Below the pieces are notes generated by a model. It searched no databases. It saw nothing but the letters and a program-made list of their open reading frames with translations, and was not told the DNA's origin. Shown here piece by piece: positions 35,802 through 45,005 of a stretch of 64,000 nucleotides of DNA. The DNA is from Paenibacillus pasadenensis DSM 19293 (GTDB lineage Bacteria > Bacillota > Bacilli > Paenibacillales > Paenibacillaceae): assembly GCF_000422485.1 (NCBI RefSeq), contig NZ_KE383857.1, positions 64,064-128,063 of the forward strand, read 5' to 3'. The position numbers were made by a program, and so were the translations under genes. The stretch's first letter is position 1; every line of letters begins with the position of its first letter.

Positions 35802-36452
35802 ATGAGCGAGACGCGAAAGAGGCTGAAGCTGGAGGCGCCGCGGCTGCCGGCGGAGCTGGAAAGGCTGTCGCTGCCGGCGCGGCTGGGCACGCGGGATGCG
35901 TTCGAGCACGGGCTCGTCGAAGGCGAGCGGCTGGAAGAGCTGGACGCCGACAAGGTCGTGTTCGACGGCGTCGTGTTCCGAGGCGTCACATTCGACTCGG
36001 CCAAGCTGCGGAGCCTGGAGCTCACGGACGTGCTGTTCGACCGCTGCGATCTGTCCAACGCCGATCTGAGCCGAGCGGTCGTCCACCGCGCGCAGTTCCG
36101 CTCCTGCAAGCTCGTCGGAGCCGATCTGAGCGAAGCGATGCTGCGCAACGTGCTCGTCGAGGACTGCCAGCTCGACTATGCCAACCTGCGCGCTGCCGAC
36201 CTCAAGGGGGTCGTGTTCGCCGACAGCTCGCTGAACCGCGCGGACTTCTGCATGGCGAAGCTCGCCAAGACGGAATTCCACCGCTGCAAGCTGGACGGCG
36301 CGCTGCTCGGCACGCCGCTGAGGGGCATCGACCTGAGCGACAGCGAGTTCACGGGACTGTCCTGCAATCCGGACGATCTGCGGGGCTGCATCATCTCGCG
36401 CGAGCAGGCGTTCATCTTCGCCGCGCTGTTCGGCATGGTGCTGAAGGACTAG
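35802..36452 (+). CDS. Pentapeptide repeat protein (Qnr/McbG-like)
   Basis: 216 aa, the usual size of Qnr proteins. Tandem A(D/N)LXX-type pentapeptides run from ~40 to ~190 (SNADLSRAVVHRAQFRSCKL, GADLSEAML, YANLRAADLKGVVF, NRADF). The C-terminal helix REQAFIFAALFGMVLKD is like the dimerisation end of Qnr. Qnr proteins mimic DNA and protect gyrase from quinolones, but many chromosomal relatives have no proven role. ATG 35802 is preceded by GAAGAAGGTGAG; the longer frame upstream has no ribosome site. Confidence 0.82.
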   Translation: MSETRKRLKLEAPRLPAELERLSLPARLGTRDAFEHGLVEGERLEELDADKVVFDGVVFRGVTFDSAKLRSLELTDVLFDRCDLSNADLSRAVVHRAQFRSCKLVGADLSEAMLRNVLVEDCQLDYANLRAADLKGVVFADSSLNRADFCMAKLAKTEFHRCKLDGALLGTPLRGIDLSDSEFTGLSCNPDDLRGCIISREQAFIFAALFGMVLKD

Positions 36453-36481
36453 CCAGCGCCTGGCGTCCCCCCGCCCCGCAG

Positions 36482-36512
36482 CAAAAAGCCGTCCTCTCGG
36501 ACGGCTTCTTTG
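36482..36512. terminator. Terminator between pentapeptide and FNR genes
   Basis: AAAAAGCCGTCC-TCTC-GGACGGCTTCTTT, usable from both sides. Confidence 0.85.
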
Positions 36513-36598
36513 CGATCGACGCCGCGGCTCTGCGCCCCTTTGCGGCCGCCGGCCGTGCCGCTGGCTGCGGTCCGGTCCCGGGCCGGCCAGCGCATGCG

Positions 36599-37324
36599 CT
36601 ACATGCGGCAGATTTCCTTCGGGCAGCCCTCGCAGCGGCAGTGCTGCATGAGCTGCTCCAGGTCGTGGACGACGATATGGCCCTGGCGCATCGACAGCGC
36701 GCCCGCGCGGCGGTAATCGGCAAGCAGCCGATTGACGCTCTCGCGCGCGGCTCCGATCGTCTCGGCCAGCTCGGAGTTGGTGATGCGCTGCGTGATCAGG
36801 ATGCCGTCGTCGACGGGCATGCCGTACGTATTGGCCATGCGGATGAGCGTGGAGCAGAGCGCGCCGGGCTTGCCGTAGAGCATCAGGTCGCGCAGCTTCG
36901 TCTGCGTGTGCCGGTTCATCTGGCTCATCCAGCCGATGCACTCCAGCGCCAGGCCGCCGAACCGCCACAGCGCGAACTCCAGCTCGCCGCGCGGGATGAA
37001 GCTGATGACGCAGTCGGTCTGCGCGACGGCGCTGAAGCTTTGCGACGGCTCGCCGTCGAAGCCGAGCTGGCCGAAGAAATCGCCCTGCTTGTAGCGGTAA
37101 ATCGTGAATTCCTTGCCCTCGGCGCTCGTCTTCATGCCTTTGACATGGCCGTGCTCGAGGTAGTACCAGTACTCCGCCGGCTCGCCCTCCCAAAATACGT
37201 GGCCGCCCGCAGGGATCCGATGCTTGCGCATGAGCGCCGACAGCTTCGCGAGGCTGTCCGCAGAAAAGGCGGCCGAGTTGCCCGGAGCCGTCTCCGGCTT
37301 GGTGACGCCGCTTGCTGCATCCAT
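36599..37324 (-). CDS. fnr: Second Crp/Fnr family regulator with C-terminal Cys cluster
   Basis: 241 aa from ATG 37324, chosen because GGAAGGAGGG lies just before it; in-frame codons further upstream run across the promoter and are not coding. Barrel domain with HVFWEGEPAEYWYYLEHGHVK, HTH with NSELAETIGAARESVNRLL, C-terminus HCRCEGCPKEICRM with four Cys for a [4Fe-4S] cluster. It is clearly paralogous to the protein at 15.0 kb. The exact FNR box in its own promoter predicts control by FNR, possibly itself. Confidence 0.9.
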   Translation of the reverse strand: MDAASGVTKPETAPGNSAAFSADSLAKLSALMRKHRIPAGGHVFWEGEPAEYWYYLEHGHVKGMKTSAEGKEFTIYRYKQGDFFGQLGFDGEPSQSFSAVAQTDCVISFIPRGELEFALWRFGGLALECIGWMSQMNRHTQTKLRDLMLYGKPGALCSTLIRMANTYGMPVDDGILITQRITNSELAETIGAARESVNRLLADYRRAGALSMRQGHIVVHDLEQLMQHCRCEGCPKEICRM

Positions 37325-37353
37325 GATCGTGCCCTCCTTCCGATGATGCCCTA

Positions 37354-37396
37354 ACTGTAGCAAATACCGCACGGAAGGGATGTGACCGTCCTCACA
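37354..37396 (-). promoter_or_regulatory. Perfect FNR box and class II promoter of the second fnr
   Basis: TGTGA-CCGTCC-TCACA (37381-37396) is an exact FNR consensus. Reading the minus strand, TACAGT (37359-37354) lies where a -10 should be if the box centre is at -41.5. The start would be near 37347, about 23 nt before the ATG. Confidence 0.88.
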
Positions 37397-37410
37397 GAGG
37401 ACCCGGGAGC

Positions 37411-38607
37411 TCAGCTTATCAACATTCCTCCTGCGGCACTTGCCGCGACGACGATCCAAGGCGGCCATTTCCAGACCGCAATCAGAACGAACAAGATCAT
37501 GGCCAACGCAAAATCAGCGGGGGACAAAATGGCTGTCGTCCATAGAGGATCATATAGCGCAGCGAGCAGAATGCCGACAACCGCCGCATTGATCCCCATC
37601 AATGCGCCTTGCACCTTCGGAATGCTGCGCAAGGAGCTCCAAAAGGGCAAGGCGCCGATGATCATGAAGAAGGCAGGCAGGAATATAGCAAGGGTAGCCA
37701 CCACAGCGCCAGAAAAGCCGAATGCCATGGCTCCCAAATAGCCGGCAAAGGTGAACAAGGGTCCAGGGACCGCCTGAGCGGCGCCGTAACCGGCCAGGAA
37801 GTCCTCGCTCGTAACCCATCCGGCGGGCACAGCCTCACGTTCAAGCAAGGGGAGTACGACATGTCCCCCTCCGAATACAAGGGAGCCTGCACGGTAGAAG
37901 CTGTCGAACAGAGGGAGAAAACCCGTGTTTGAAAAGGGTCGAAGCAGAGGCAGCGCAATCCATAAGCTTGCAAAGAGGCCGAGACATAGCGCAGCGGTTC
38001 CACGGCTTACTGGCACGGATAGACTGGAAAAATCAGATGGGGCCGTTTTAGAGTACATCAAAAGCCCGATCAGCCCTGCCGCAACGATGAGCAGCGCTTG
38101 GCTGAACGCGGTCTGCCACGAGAGGGTGACGGTCGCCGAAATAACCGCGATTGCCACCCGATTCCGGTCAGGCGTCAGTTTCTGGCCCATGCCGATAATC
38201 GCATGAGCGACGATGGCTACGGCGACGATTTTAAGCCCGTGTATCCATCCTGCAGCATCCATAGGATAGCCTTGCAGCAAGAACGCGAACAGAGTCAGGG
38301 CAAGAAAGGAGGGGAGGGTAAAGCCGATCCAGGCGACCGCCCCTCCCAGCAGCCCTGCACGGATCAGGCCGATTCCAATGCCGACTTGGCTGCTGGCTGG
38401 TCCGGGAAGGAACTGGCACAATGCGACCAGCTCCGCGTAAACGCGCTCGTCGATCCATTTCCGGCGAGTTACGTATTCGTCGTGAAAATAGCCAAGGTGG
38501 GCGATCGGACCTCCGAATGAAGTCAGTCCCAGCTTGGTTGATGCCGCGAATAGCTCCAGAAGGGCCAGGGGTTTGCTTTTGGGATTACAATCATTTTCTT
38601 CCTTCAT
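37411..38607 (-). CDS. chrA: Chromate transporter, ChrA family (two CHR domains)
   Basis: 398 aa, about ten to twelve membrane helices in two homologous halves. The N-terminal half has TSFGGPIAHLGYFHDEYV and LCQFLPGPASSQ; the C-terminal half repeats it as GSLVFGGGHVVLPLLE and GYGAAQAVPGPLFTFAGYLG. Members export chromate by proton antiport. AAAGGAGAG precedes the ATG. It is upstream of fnr on the same strand but separated by the FNR-type promoter. Confidence 0.93.
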   Translation of the reverse strand: MKEENDCNPKSKPLALLELFAASTKLGLTSFGGPIAHLGYFHDEYVTRRKWIDERVYAELVALCQFLPGPASSQVGIGIGLIRAGLLGGAVAWIGFTLPSFLALTLFAFLLQGYPMDAAGWIHGLKIVAVAIVAHAIIGMGQKLTPDRNRVAIAVISATVTLSWQTAFSQALLIVAAGLIGLLMYSKTAPSDFSSLSVPVSRGTAALCLGLFASLWIALPLLRPFSNTGFLPLFDSFYRAGSLVFGGGHVVLPLLEREAVPAGWVTSEDFLAGYGAAQAVPGPLFTFAGYLGAMAFGFSGAVVATLAIFLPAFFMIIGALPFWSSLRSIPKVQGALMGINAAVVGILLAALYDPLWTTAILSPADFALAMILFVLIAVWKWPPWIVVAASAAGGMLIS

Positions 38608-38704
38608 GTGAATCCGGCTCTCCTTTCGTAGACTTTTCTAAAGTAAGCCTATTTTCTCATCCCTTTATTAGCGGTATTAGCTGTCCTTGTTTTCGTTTGA
38701 ATAA

Positions 38705-38734
38705 TTGACGCTGCCAAGAAAAGCGTGGTAAAAG
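38705..38734 (+). promoter_or_regulatory. Candidate promoter of the acetyl esterase gene
   Basis: TTGACG (38705-38710) and TAAAAG (38729-38734) at 18 bp spacing. Confidence 0.35.
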
Positions 38735-38779
38735 GAAGGAAAGCGATCTCATCCTACCTAACAAAGCGAGGTATTCGTC

Positions 38780-39739
38780 ATGCCAATGCTAGACATGCCG
38801 CTCGAGCAGCTGCGCCGCTACGAGGGCATCAATCCGCGTCCGGACGACTTCGACGCCTACTGGGAGCGCGCGCTCCAGGAGCTCGACGCGACCGCGGCCG
38901 AGGTCGAGCTCGTGCCGTCCGCCTTCCAGGTGCCGACCGCCGACTGCTTCGACCTGTACTTCACCGGCGTGCGCGGCGCGCGCATCCATGCCAAGTACAT
39001 CCGTCCGAAAAACGTGCCCGAGCCTCACGCCGCGCTGCTGCAGTTCCACGGCTACTCCGGCAACGCCGGCGACTGGGCCGACAAGCTCAGCTACGCCTCG
39101 CTCGGCTACTCCGTCTTCTCCATGGACTGCCGCGGACAGGGCGGCGGCTCCGAGGACCGCGGCGGCGTCAAAGGCAACACGCTGAACGGTCACATCATCC
39201 GCGGCCTCGACGGCGAGCCGGACGACCTGCTGTTCCGGCAGATCTTCCTCGATACGGCGCAGCTCGCCCGCATCGCCATGGACATGCCGGAGGTCGACGC
39301 GGAGCGCATCGGCGCGACCGGCTGGTCGCAGGGAGGCGCGCTGACGATCGCCTGCGCCGCGCTGGAGCCTCGCGTGAAGCGCCTGGCGCCGGTCTACCCG
39401 TTCCTGAGCGACTACCGCCGCGTCTGGGAGATGGATCAGGCCAAGGACGCCTACGCCGAGCTGCGGAACTATTTCCGCTTGTTCGATCCGCAGCACAAGC
39501 GCGAGCAGGAGATCTTCACGCGCCTGGGCTACATCGACATCCAGAATCTCGCGCCGCGCATCCAGGGCGAGACGCTGCTCGGCGTCGGCCTGATGGACTC
39601 GATCTGCCCGCCGTCCACCCAGTTCGCCGCCTACAACAAGATCACCGCGCCCAAGTCGCTGGAGATCTACCCCGACTTCGGCCACGAAGGGCTGCCGGGC
39701 CTGAACGACAGGATCCTGCAGTTCATGCAGGATCTGTAG
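38780..39739 (+). CDS. Cephalosporin-C deacetylase / acetyl-xylan esterase (CE7)
   Basis: 319 aa, cytoplasmic alpha/beta hydrolase of carbohydrate esterase family 7. Features: RGQGGGSED after strand 4, nucleophile elbow GATGWSQGGALT, catalytic Asp in LMDSICPPST, His in DFGHEGLPG. Members remove acetyl groups from xylo-oligosaccharides taken up by the cell and from cephalosporin C. Length matches B. subtilis Cah. It is followed by a strong terminator, so it is monocistronic; it links functionally to the glycan loci. Confidence 0.93.
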   Translation: MPMLDMPLEQLRRYEGINPRPDDFDAYWERALQELDATAAEVELVPSAFQVPTADCFDLYFTGVRGARIHAKYIRPKNVPEPHAALLQFHGYSGNAGDWADKLSYASLGYSVFSMDCRGQGGGSEDRGGVKGNTLNGHIIRGLDGEPDDLLFRQIFLDTAQLARIAMDMPEVDAERIGATGWSQGGALTIACAALEPRVKRLAPVYPFLSDYRRVWEMDQAKDAYAELRNYFRLFDPQHKREQEIFTRLGYIDIQNLAPRIQGETLLGVGLMDSICPPSTQFAAYNKITAPKSLEIYPDFGHEGLPGLNDRILQFMQDL

Positions 39740-39775
39740 GCGCCGAGCCTATCGGCACCGTGCGTGCGTTTTCTT

Positions 39776-39815
39776 CAGCCGCTTCCGGTTTTCCGGAGGC
39801 GGCTTTTTATTTTTG
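39776..39815 (+). terminator. Terminator after the acetyl esterase gene
   Basis: AGCCGCTTCCGG pairs with CCGGAGGCGGCT around TTTT, followed by TTTTTATTTTT. Confidence 0.9.
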
Positions 39816-39832
39816 CAGGCTGCTGGGATCAG

Positions 39833-40090
39833 GGGATGGAATCGCTCGGGGGAGGCTGCAACCCGATTTTTTCGGGTTGCAGCCTTGGAATCGCGCTCGG
39901 GGGAGGCTGTAACCCGATTTTTTCGGGTTACAGCTTTGGAATCGCGTTCCGGGTAGGCAGTAACCCGATTTTTTCGGGTTGCAGCACTGGAATCGCGCTC
40001 GAGGGAGGCCGTAACCCGATTTTTTCGGGCTACAGCTTTGGAATCGCGCTCGGTGGAGGCAGTAACCCGATTTTTTCGGGTTACAGCCGG
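39833..40090. repeat. Array A3: five 51-bp units with perfect hairpins
   Basis: Hairpin starts are at 39854, 39905, 39956, 40007 and 40058. Each is of the form CTGTAACCCGA-TTTT-TCGGGTTACAG, joined by TTGGAATCGCGCTCGGGGGA. Arm changes are often compensated, e.g. TGCAACCC pairs with GGGTTGCA and TGTAACCC with GGGTTACA. Confidence 0.92.
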
Positions 40091-40192
40091 TTGTTTTGCA
40101 AAAAAACCACTTCGAGCGTCCCGCAGCGTGAGTCGCGGCGCTCCCCAATTCCAACTACCGCTAAGGAAGGCGCACTCGTCGCCCCTGCGTCT

Positions 40193-40855
40193 GAGTTGCG
40201 CGGAAAACCCGAGCAACTCGGCGCGACCAGGCGCCTCCACGTCGGAGTTACGCGGAAAACCCGAGTAACTGGGCGCGACCGGGTGCCAACGAGTCGGAGT
40301 TGCGCGGAAAAACCGAGTAACTGGGCGCGATCGGGTGCCAACGAGTCGGAGTTGCGCGGAAAACCCGAGTAACTCGGCGCGACCAGGCGCCTCCACGTCG
40401 GAGTTACGCGGAAAACCCGAGTAACTCGGTTCGACGAGACGCCTCCACGTCGGAGTTACGCGGAAAACCCGAGCAACTCGGCTCGACCAGGCGCCCCCAC
40501 GTCGGAGTTACGCGGAAAACCCAAGCAACTCGGCGCGACCCGGTGCCTCCACGTCGGAGTTACGCGGAAAACCCGAGTAACTCGGCGCGACCAGGCGCCT
40601 CCACGTCGGAGTTACGCGGAAAACCCGAGTAACTCGGCGCGACCAGGCGTCCCCGCGTCGGAGTTGCGCGGAAAACCCGAGCAGCTCGGCGCGACCGGGT
40701 GCCTCCACGTCGGAGTTGCGCGGAAAATCCGAGTAACTCGGCTCGACGGGGTGCCAACGAGTCGGATTTGCGCGGAAAAACCGAGTAACTGAGCGCGACC
40801 GGGTGCCAACGAGTCGGAGTTGCGCGGAAAACCCGAGCAGCTCGGCGCGACCGGG
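40193..40855. repeat. Array A4: thirteen 52-bp palindromic units
   Basis: Copies start every 52 bp from 40193 to 40817. The unit is GAGTTACGCGG-AAAA-CCCGAGTAACTC plus a spacer such as GGCGCGACCAGGCGCCTCCA. Arms vary together (GTTGC...GCAAC or GTTAC...GTAAC) in most copies. It is the same family as A1. Frames running through it encode a repeated LLGFSAQL and are artefacts. The short stretch between A3 and A4 holds no gene. Confidence 0.93.
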
Positions 40856-40901
40856 GGTTTCTTCTGCTGCGGCGCCGCTTAACGCCTAGCTTCCCTCTAT
40901 C

Positions 40902-40948
40902 CAAAAAGGCTTCCTTGGTTGCCGGGGCAACCAAGGAAGCCTTTTTTC
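40902..40948. terminator. Strong bidirectional terminator
   Basis: AAAAAGGCTTCCTTGGTTGC and its complement flank a GGGG-containing loop and end in a T-run; it faces the RibD-like gene. Confidence 0.9.
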
Positions 40949-41014
40949 ATGGATGATGCGTGACCGGAACGGTCATGTACGTTCCTTTGGACAATGGAAA
41001 ATCCAATGCCGTGC

Positions 41015-41590
41015 TCATCTTGCCCTTCGATAAACGAGCCCGATGGCTCCAGAGTCAAAGGTTTTGTTTTCGACCAGCTCCAGGCTGATCTTCTCCTCGA
41101 TGCCTTGGAACAACGGCAATCCTTTGCCGATCAGGACCGGAGAAACCGTAATCTTAAACTCGTCGATCAAATCAAGCTGCATAAGGCGGTGCGCGAGCCT
41201 AGGACTGCCGAGAATGACCATGTCCTTGCCTGGCTGCTGCTTGAGGGCTAGGATCGCTTCCTTGACCTCCTCTTTCACGAGTCGGGAATTCGCCCATTCG
41301 ACTTTCTCCAGCGTCGTGGAGAACACGATTTTGGTTGTCTTTTCAATCCACTCGGCATGATCCCGCTCATGCTGCGAAGCGGATGGATCCGACGGCACGG
41401 ACGGCCAGTACCCGTACATCATCTCGTAAGTCCCGCGTCCCCAGATGACCGTGTCGGCTGTGCTCAGAATTTCTTTCGCATGCTTTTCCAAATGAGCATC
41501 GTAGGAAACCCAGCCGATATCCATCGCGCCATTCGGCCCTTCGACAAAGCCGTCAAGCGATGCGTGCAGGAAAAGAACGAGCTTTCTCAT
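41015..41590 (-). CDS. Dihydrofolate reductase family protein (RibD C-terminal-like)
   Basis: 191 aa. RibD_C/DHFR fold: LFLHASLDGFVEGPNG at the start, TVIWGRGTYEMMYGYWP for NADPH, DMVILGSPRLAHRLMQLDLID, and SPVLIGKGLPLF. It is the stand-alone YyaP/YwjB-like type with no deaminase domain; the substrate is unknown. ATG 41590 has AAAGGAGAA at ideal distance, so the slightly longer form is not used. Confidence 0.9.
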   Translation of the reverse strand: MRKLVLFLHASLDGFVEGPNGAMDIGWVSYDAHLEKHAKEILSTADTVIWGRGTYEMMYGYWPSVPSDPSASQHERDHAEWIEKTTKIVFSTTLEKVEWANSRLVKEEVKEAILALKQQPGKDMVILGSPRLAHRLMQLDLIDEFKITVSPVLIGKGLPLFQGIEEKISLELVENKTFDSGAIGLVYRRAR

Positions 41591-41865
41591 CTTCAGTTCT
41601 CCTTTGTCCATGAAAATATCTTATATCTAAATTAATTGCAGTATAACAGATTCCGGATGAGGTTGTTTCTTATGGATCGCCATCTCCAACTTGCTGTCCC
41701 ACTGATGGGCCTATGAAAGTTCGTACTGGGCGGCATGGAGAAGCTGGGTTAGGCTGGAAAAGAAAAGGCGGAATCCGATAGCCGGAGCTCCAGCTTCACG
41801 GTCCCGAGCGCGGGAGCGCGGGCTCTGGAACCGCACGGATCTGCCTGATGAAGGAGGCGCGCCGA

Positions 41866-42729
41866 ATGCCGCATGAAGAGACGAAGAAACCGGAGCAAGC
41901 AGGTGCTGGAGCGGGGCAGGGCATGGGGAAATACGCTCGTCGAGAGACGGAGGATTGCCAGGGAGTGAAGGGGAGAGCTCGCGAGCAAGAGGGAGCAGTG
42001 GCAGACGAGTACGAGGAAGCGGTAGCGGCCGAACATGAGGATGTGCCTGAGCATGAGAAAGCTGGCCCGAACGCGCACGACGGAGCAGGCCCGATTGAGC
42101 ACGATGGAGCAGTAGCAGACAAGCACGAGGATAAAGCCGAGCACAAAGGAGCAGGCCCGAACGCGCACGATGGAGCAATAGCAGACAAGCACGAAGATGA
42201 AGCCGAGCACGACGGAGCAGGCCCGAATGACCACGAGGAAGCGCGCCCGCGCGACTTCGAGAGGGCTGCTGAGGGAGAAAAAGAGCAAGAACGGCGCATC
42301 CGGCGGAACGCGGCCGAGCGGCGGATGAAGGCGGAGCTGGCTTCCCATCTGGCGGCTCTGTTTGTCGCGCCGTTGCTCGCCTCCATCGGAATCAGCCTGT
42401 TTCTGCTCGAGCCTGCCGCGCTGATCTACGTCCTACTATTCAGCTGGATCGGCACGTTATGCGTCGCGATGCCGGTTTCCTGGATGATCGGCCGGATCGT
42501 CGGGAAAAAGGACGGCTCGGGACGCGCCTTGCTTTCCGTGCTGCTGCATGGGGCGGCCGGAGGCGCGCTGATGCTTGCCTTCAACGCCTTGGCCGAGCCC
42601 GGCTCGCTGGCGCCTGGCGGCTTCGGATGGCTGTTCGTTCTCTCCGGCGCGGCCAACGGGTTCGCCTACGGCCTGATCCGGCTCGCGGTCCGCTCGCTGG
42701 TGATCGGCCGGGAGCCTTTTCAAAAATAA
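41866..42729 (+). CDS. Membrane protein with acidic His-rich repeat N-terminus
   Basis: 287 aa, function unknown. Residues 1-150 are hydrophilic, dominated by Glu, Asp, His and Ala, with about 2.5 copies of a 22-residue repeat (AGPNAHDGAIADKHEDEAEH). Residues ~165-287 contain four predicted membrane helices (LAALFVAPLLASIGISLFLL, ALIYVLLFSWIGTLCVAM, LLSVLLHGAAGGALMLAFNA and WLFVLSGAANGFAYGLI). ATG 41866 follows AAGGAGG by 8 nt. A His/acid-rich segment could bind divalent metal, but this is inference. Confidence 0.65.
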   Translation: MPHEETKKPEQAGAGAGQGMGKYARRETEDCQGVKGRAREQEGAVADEYEEAVAAEHEDVPEHEKAGPNAHDGAGPIEHDGAVADKHEDKAEHKGAGPNAHDGAIADKHEDEAEHDGAGPNDHEEARPRDFERAAEGEKEQERRIRRNAAERRMKAELASHLAALFVAPLLASIGISLFLLEPAALIYVLLFSWIGTLCVAMPVSWMIGRIVGKKDGSGRALLSVLLHGAAGGALMLAFNALAEPGSLAPGGFGWLFVLSGAANGFAYGLIRLAVRSLVIGREPFQK

Positions 42730-42759
42730 ATCCATATATCCAAACAAAAACAAACATGA

Positions 42760-42830
42760 TATAGTTGGATTAAAATGAATCAAACGAATTCAAACTCATT
42801 CGGACATCATGAAAACGAAGAGAACGGATT
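42760..42830 (+). promoter_or_regulatory. Putative promoter/operator region of the rhamnose operon
   Basis: TATAGT (42760-42765) is a possible -10. Around and after it are repeated CAAAC words and the pair GGATT...GAATC, a plausible target for the DeoR-type regulator encoded at the operon end. Confidence 0.3.
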
Positions 42831-42879
42831 CATCTCTGGCATTCATCCATCATTCAAAGCCAAACGGAGGCGGACTCGC

Positions 42880-44976
42880 ATGGTACAAAGCTTGTGGAAT
42901 CAGGAAGCGGCGGAAAAAGCGGCAAAGGAGCAGAACGAATCGCTCGAGGGACTGGCGGGGCTCGTCTACCGCTCCAACCGAATCGGGGCGGACCGCTCCG
43001 TCTGCAACTGGGGCGGCGGCAACACGTCGACGAAAACGACGGTGAAGGACTTCCGCGGACGCGAGATCGACGTCATGTACGTCAAAGGCAGCGGCTCCGA
43101 CCTCGCGTCGATGACGGCCCGGAACTTCACCGGCCTGCGCCTCGACGACGTGCTTGAGCTGCGCGAGCGCGAGGCGATGAGCGACGAGGAGATGGTCGCC
43201 TACCTCGGCCACTGCATGATCGACGCGTCCCACCCGCGGGCGTCGATCGAGACGCTGCTGCATGCTTTCCTGCCGTTCAAGCATGTGGACCACACGCATC
43301 CCGACGCGATCATCTCGCTCTGCTGCGCGGACAACGGCCGCGAGCTGGCGGCCGAGATCTTCGGCGAGCGCTTCGTCTGGGTGCCGTACATCCGCCCCGG
43401 CTTCACGCTCTCCAAGATGATCGCGGACGGCGTCCGCGCCAACCCGAACGCCGAGCTCGTGCTCATGGAGAAGCACGGCCTCGTCACCTGGGGCGACACG
43501 CAGGAGGCGTGCTACGAGCAGACGATCCGAATCATCTCCGAGGCGGAGGCGTTCATCGAAGCCCGCGTCGACGGCTCGCGCCTGTTCGGCGGACTGAAGT
43601 CCGCGCCGCTGCCGGAGACGGACCGCCGCCGCGTCGCCGCGGCCGTCATGCCGCTCATCCGCGGCCTCGTCAGCGACGAGAAGCGCATGGTGCTGTCGTT
43701 CGACGACGGCGACGACATCCTCGCCTTCGCAGGCGGAGCGGACGCGCCGCAGCTGTCGCAGGTCGGCGCCGCCTGCCCGGACCATCTCGTGCATACGAAG
43801 GTCGTGCCGCTGCTCGCCGACTGGACGCCGGACAGCTCGGAGGCGGGCATCGCGGCTCTTCAGGCCGCCCTCCGGCAGGGAATCGAGGCGTACAAGGAGA
43901 ACTATAAGGCCTACTTCGAGCGAAACAAGAACGAAGGCGACCGGCGCTTCGAGGCCGCGCCGCGCGTCATCCTCATCCCGGGCGTCGGCATGGTGAATAC
44001 GGGCAAGAGCCTTGCCAGCGCCCGCGTCAGCGGCGCGCTGTACCATCGGGCGGTGGCGGTCATGCGCGGCGCGACGGCGCTCGGCCGGTTCGTCTCCCTG
44101 AGCGAAAACGAATCCTACAACGTCGAGTACTGGCCGCTGGAGCTGTATAAGCTGTCGCTCGCTCCGGCCGAAGCGGAATTTTCCCGCCAGATCGCCTTCA
44201 TCACCGGCGGCGCGGGCGGCATCGGCAGCGAGACGGCACGCCGTCTGGCCGAGGGCGGCGCGCATCTCGTGCTCGCCGACCTCAACCTCGAAGGCGCGCA
44301 GAAGGTCGCGGACGACATCAACGCCCGCTTCGGCGAAGGCCGCGCGCTCGCCGTGCGGATGGACGTGACGAGCGAGGAGCAGGTCGCGGCGGCATTCGCC
44401 GAGACGGCGCTCGCGTACGGCGGCGTCGACATCCTCGTCAACAACGCCGGACTGGCGACGTCCAGCCCGTTCGAGGAGACGACGCTCAAGGAATGGAACC
44501 TCAACATGAACGTGCTCGGCACCGGCTACTTCCTCGTGGCGCGCGAGGCGTTCCGGCAGATGAAGGAGCAGGCGCGCGGCGGCAGCATGGTGTTCATCGG
44601 CTCCAAAAACTCCGTCTACGCCGGCAAGAACGCCTCCGCCTACAGCGCGGCCAAGGCGCTGGAGGCCCATCTGGCCCGCTGCATCGCGGCCGAGGGAGGC
44701 GAGCTCGGCATCCGCGTCAACACGGTGCTGCCGGACGCGATCCTGCAAGGCTCGGCGATCTGGAACTCGTCCTGGCGCGAGGAGCGCGCGGCCGCCTACG
44801 GCATCGAGCCGGACCAGCTGGAGGAGTATTACCGCCAGCGGACGACGCTGCGCGTCAACATCTATCCGCGCGACATCGCGGAGGGCATCGCCTTCTTCGC
44901 CTCCGCCCGCGCGGAGAAGACGACCGGCTGCATGCTGACGGTCGACGGCGGCGTGCCGGCCGCCTTTACCCGATAA
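42880..44976 (+). CDS. rhaEW: Bifunctional rhamnulose-1-phosphate aldolase / lactaldehyde dehydrogenase
   Basis: 698 aa. The N-terminal class II aldolase domain (~1-430; [11 protein letters not shown], zinc His in [10 protein letters not shown]) splits rhamnulose-1-phosphate into DHAP and lactaldehyde. The C-terminal short-chain dehydrogenase domain (from ~436; [25 protein letters not shown]) processes lactaldehyde. The layout matches RhaEW (YuxG) of Bacillus. ATG 42880 follows GGAGGCGG. First gene of the rha operon. Confidence 0.95.
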   Translation: MVQSLWNQEAAEKAAKEQNESLEGLAGLVYRSNRIGADRSVCNWGGGNTSTKTTVKDFRGREIDVMYVKGSGSDLASMTARNFTGLRLDDVLELREREAMSDEEMVAYLGHCMIDASHPRASIETLLHAFLPFKHVDHTHPDAIISLCCADNGRELAAEIFGERFVWVPYIRPGFTLSKMIADGVRANPNAELVLMEKHGLVTWGDTQEACYEQTIRIISEAEAFIEARVDGSRLFGGLKSAPLPETDRRRVAAAVMPLIRGLVSDEKRMVLSFDDGDDILAFAGGADAPQLSQVGAACPDHLVHTKVVPLLADWTPDSSEAGIAALQAALRQGIEAYKENYKAYFERNKNEGDRRFEAAPRVILIPGVGMVNTGKSLASARVSGALYHRAVAVMRGATALGRFVSLSENESYNVEYWPLELYKLSLAPAEAEFSRQIAFITGGAGGIGSETARRLAEGGAHLVLADLNLEGAQKVADDINARFGEGRALAVRMDVTSEEQVAAAFAETALAYGGVDILVNNAGLATSSPFEETTLKEWNLNMNVLGTGYFLVAREAFRQMKEQARGGSMVFIGSKNSVYAGKNASAYSAAKALEAHLARCIAAEGGELGIRVNTVLPDAILQGSAIWNSSWREERAAAYGIEPDQLEEYYRQRTTLRVNIYPRDIAEGIAFFASARAEKTTGCMLTVDGGVPAAFTR

Positions 44977-45005
44977 CCGAACCCGACAAGGAGGCTCAAT
45001 CGCCG

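Noticed and set aside
36412..37324. Longer or alternative starts of the second FNR across the FNR box
   Set aside because: The box and -10 lie upstream of ATG 37324, which has GGAAGGAGGG; coding across the promoter is unlikely.
40193..40855. CRISPR array
   Set aside because: The segments between palindromes are near-identical rather than unique spacers, the unit is uniform at 52 bp, and no cas genes are nearby. The same holds for the other arrays.
39807..40934. Overlapping frames encoding repeated LLGFSAQL or NPIFSGYS
   Set aside because: Products of hairpin arrays A3 and A4; composition and repetition are not protein-like.
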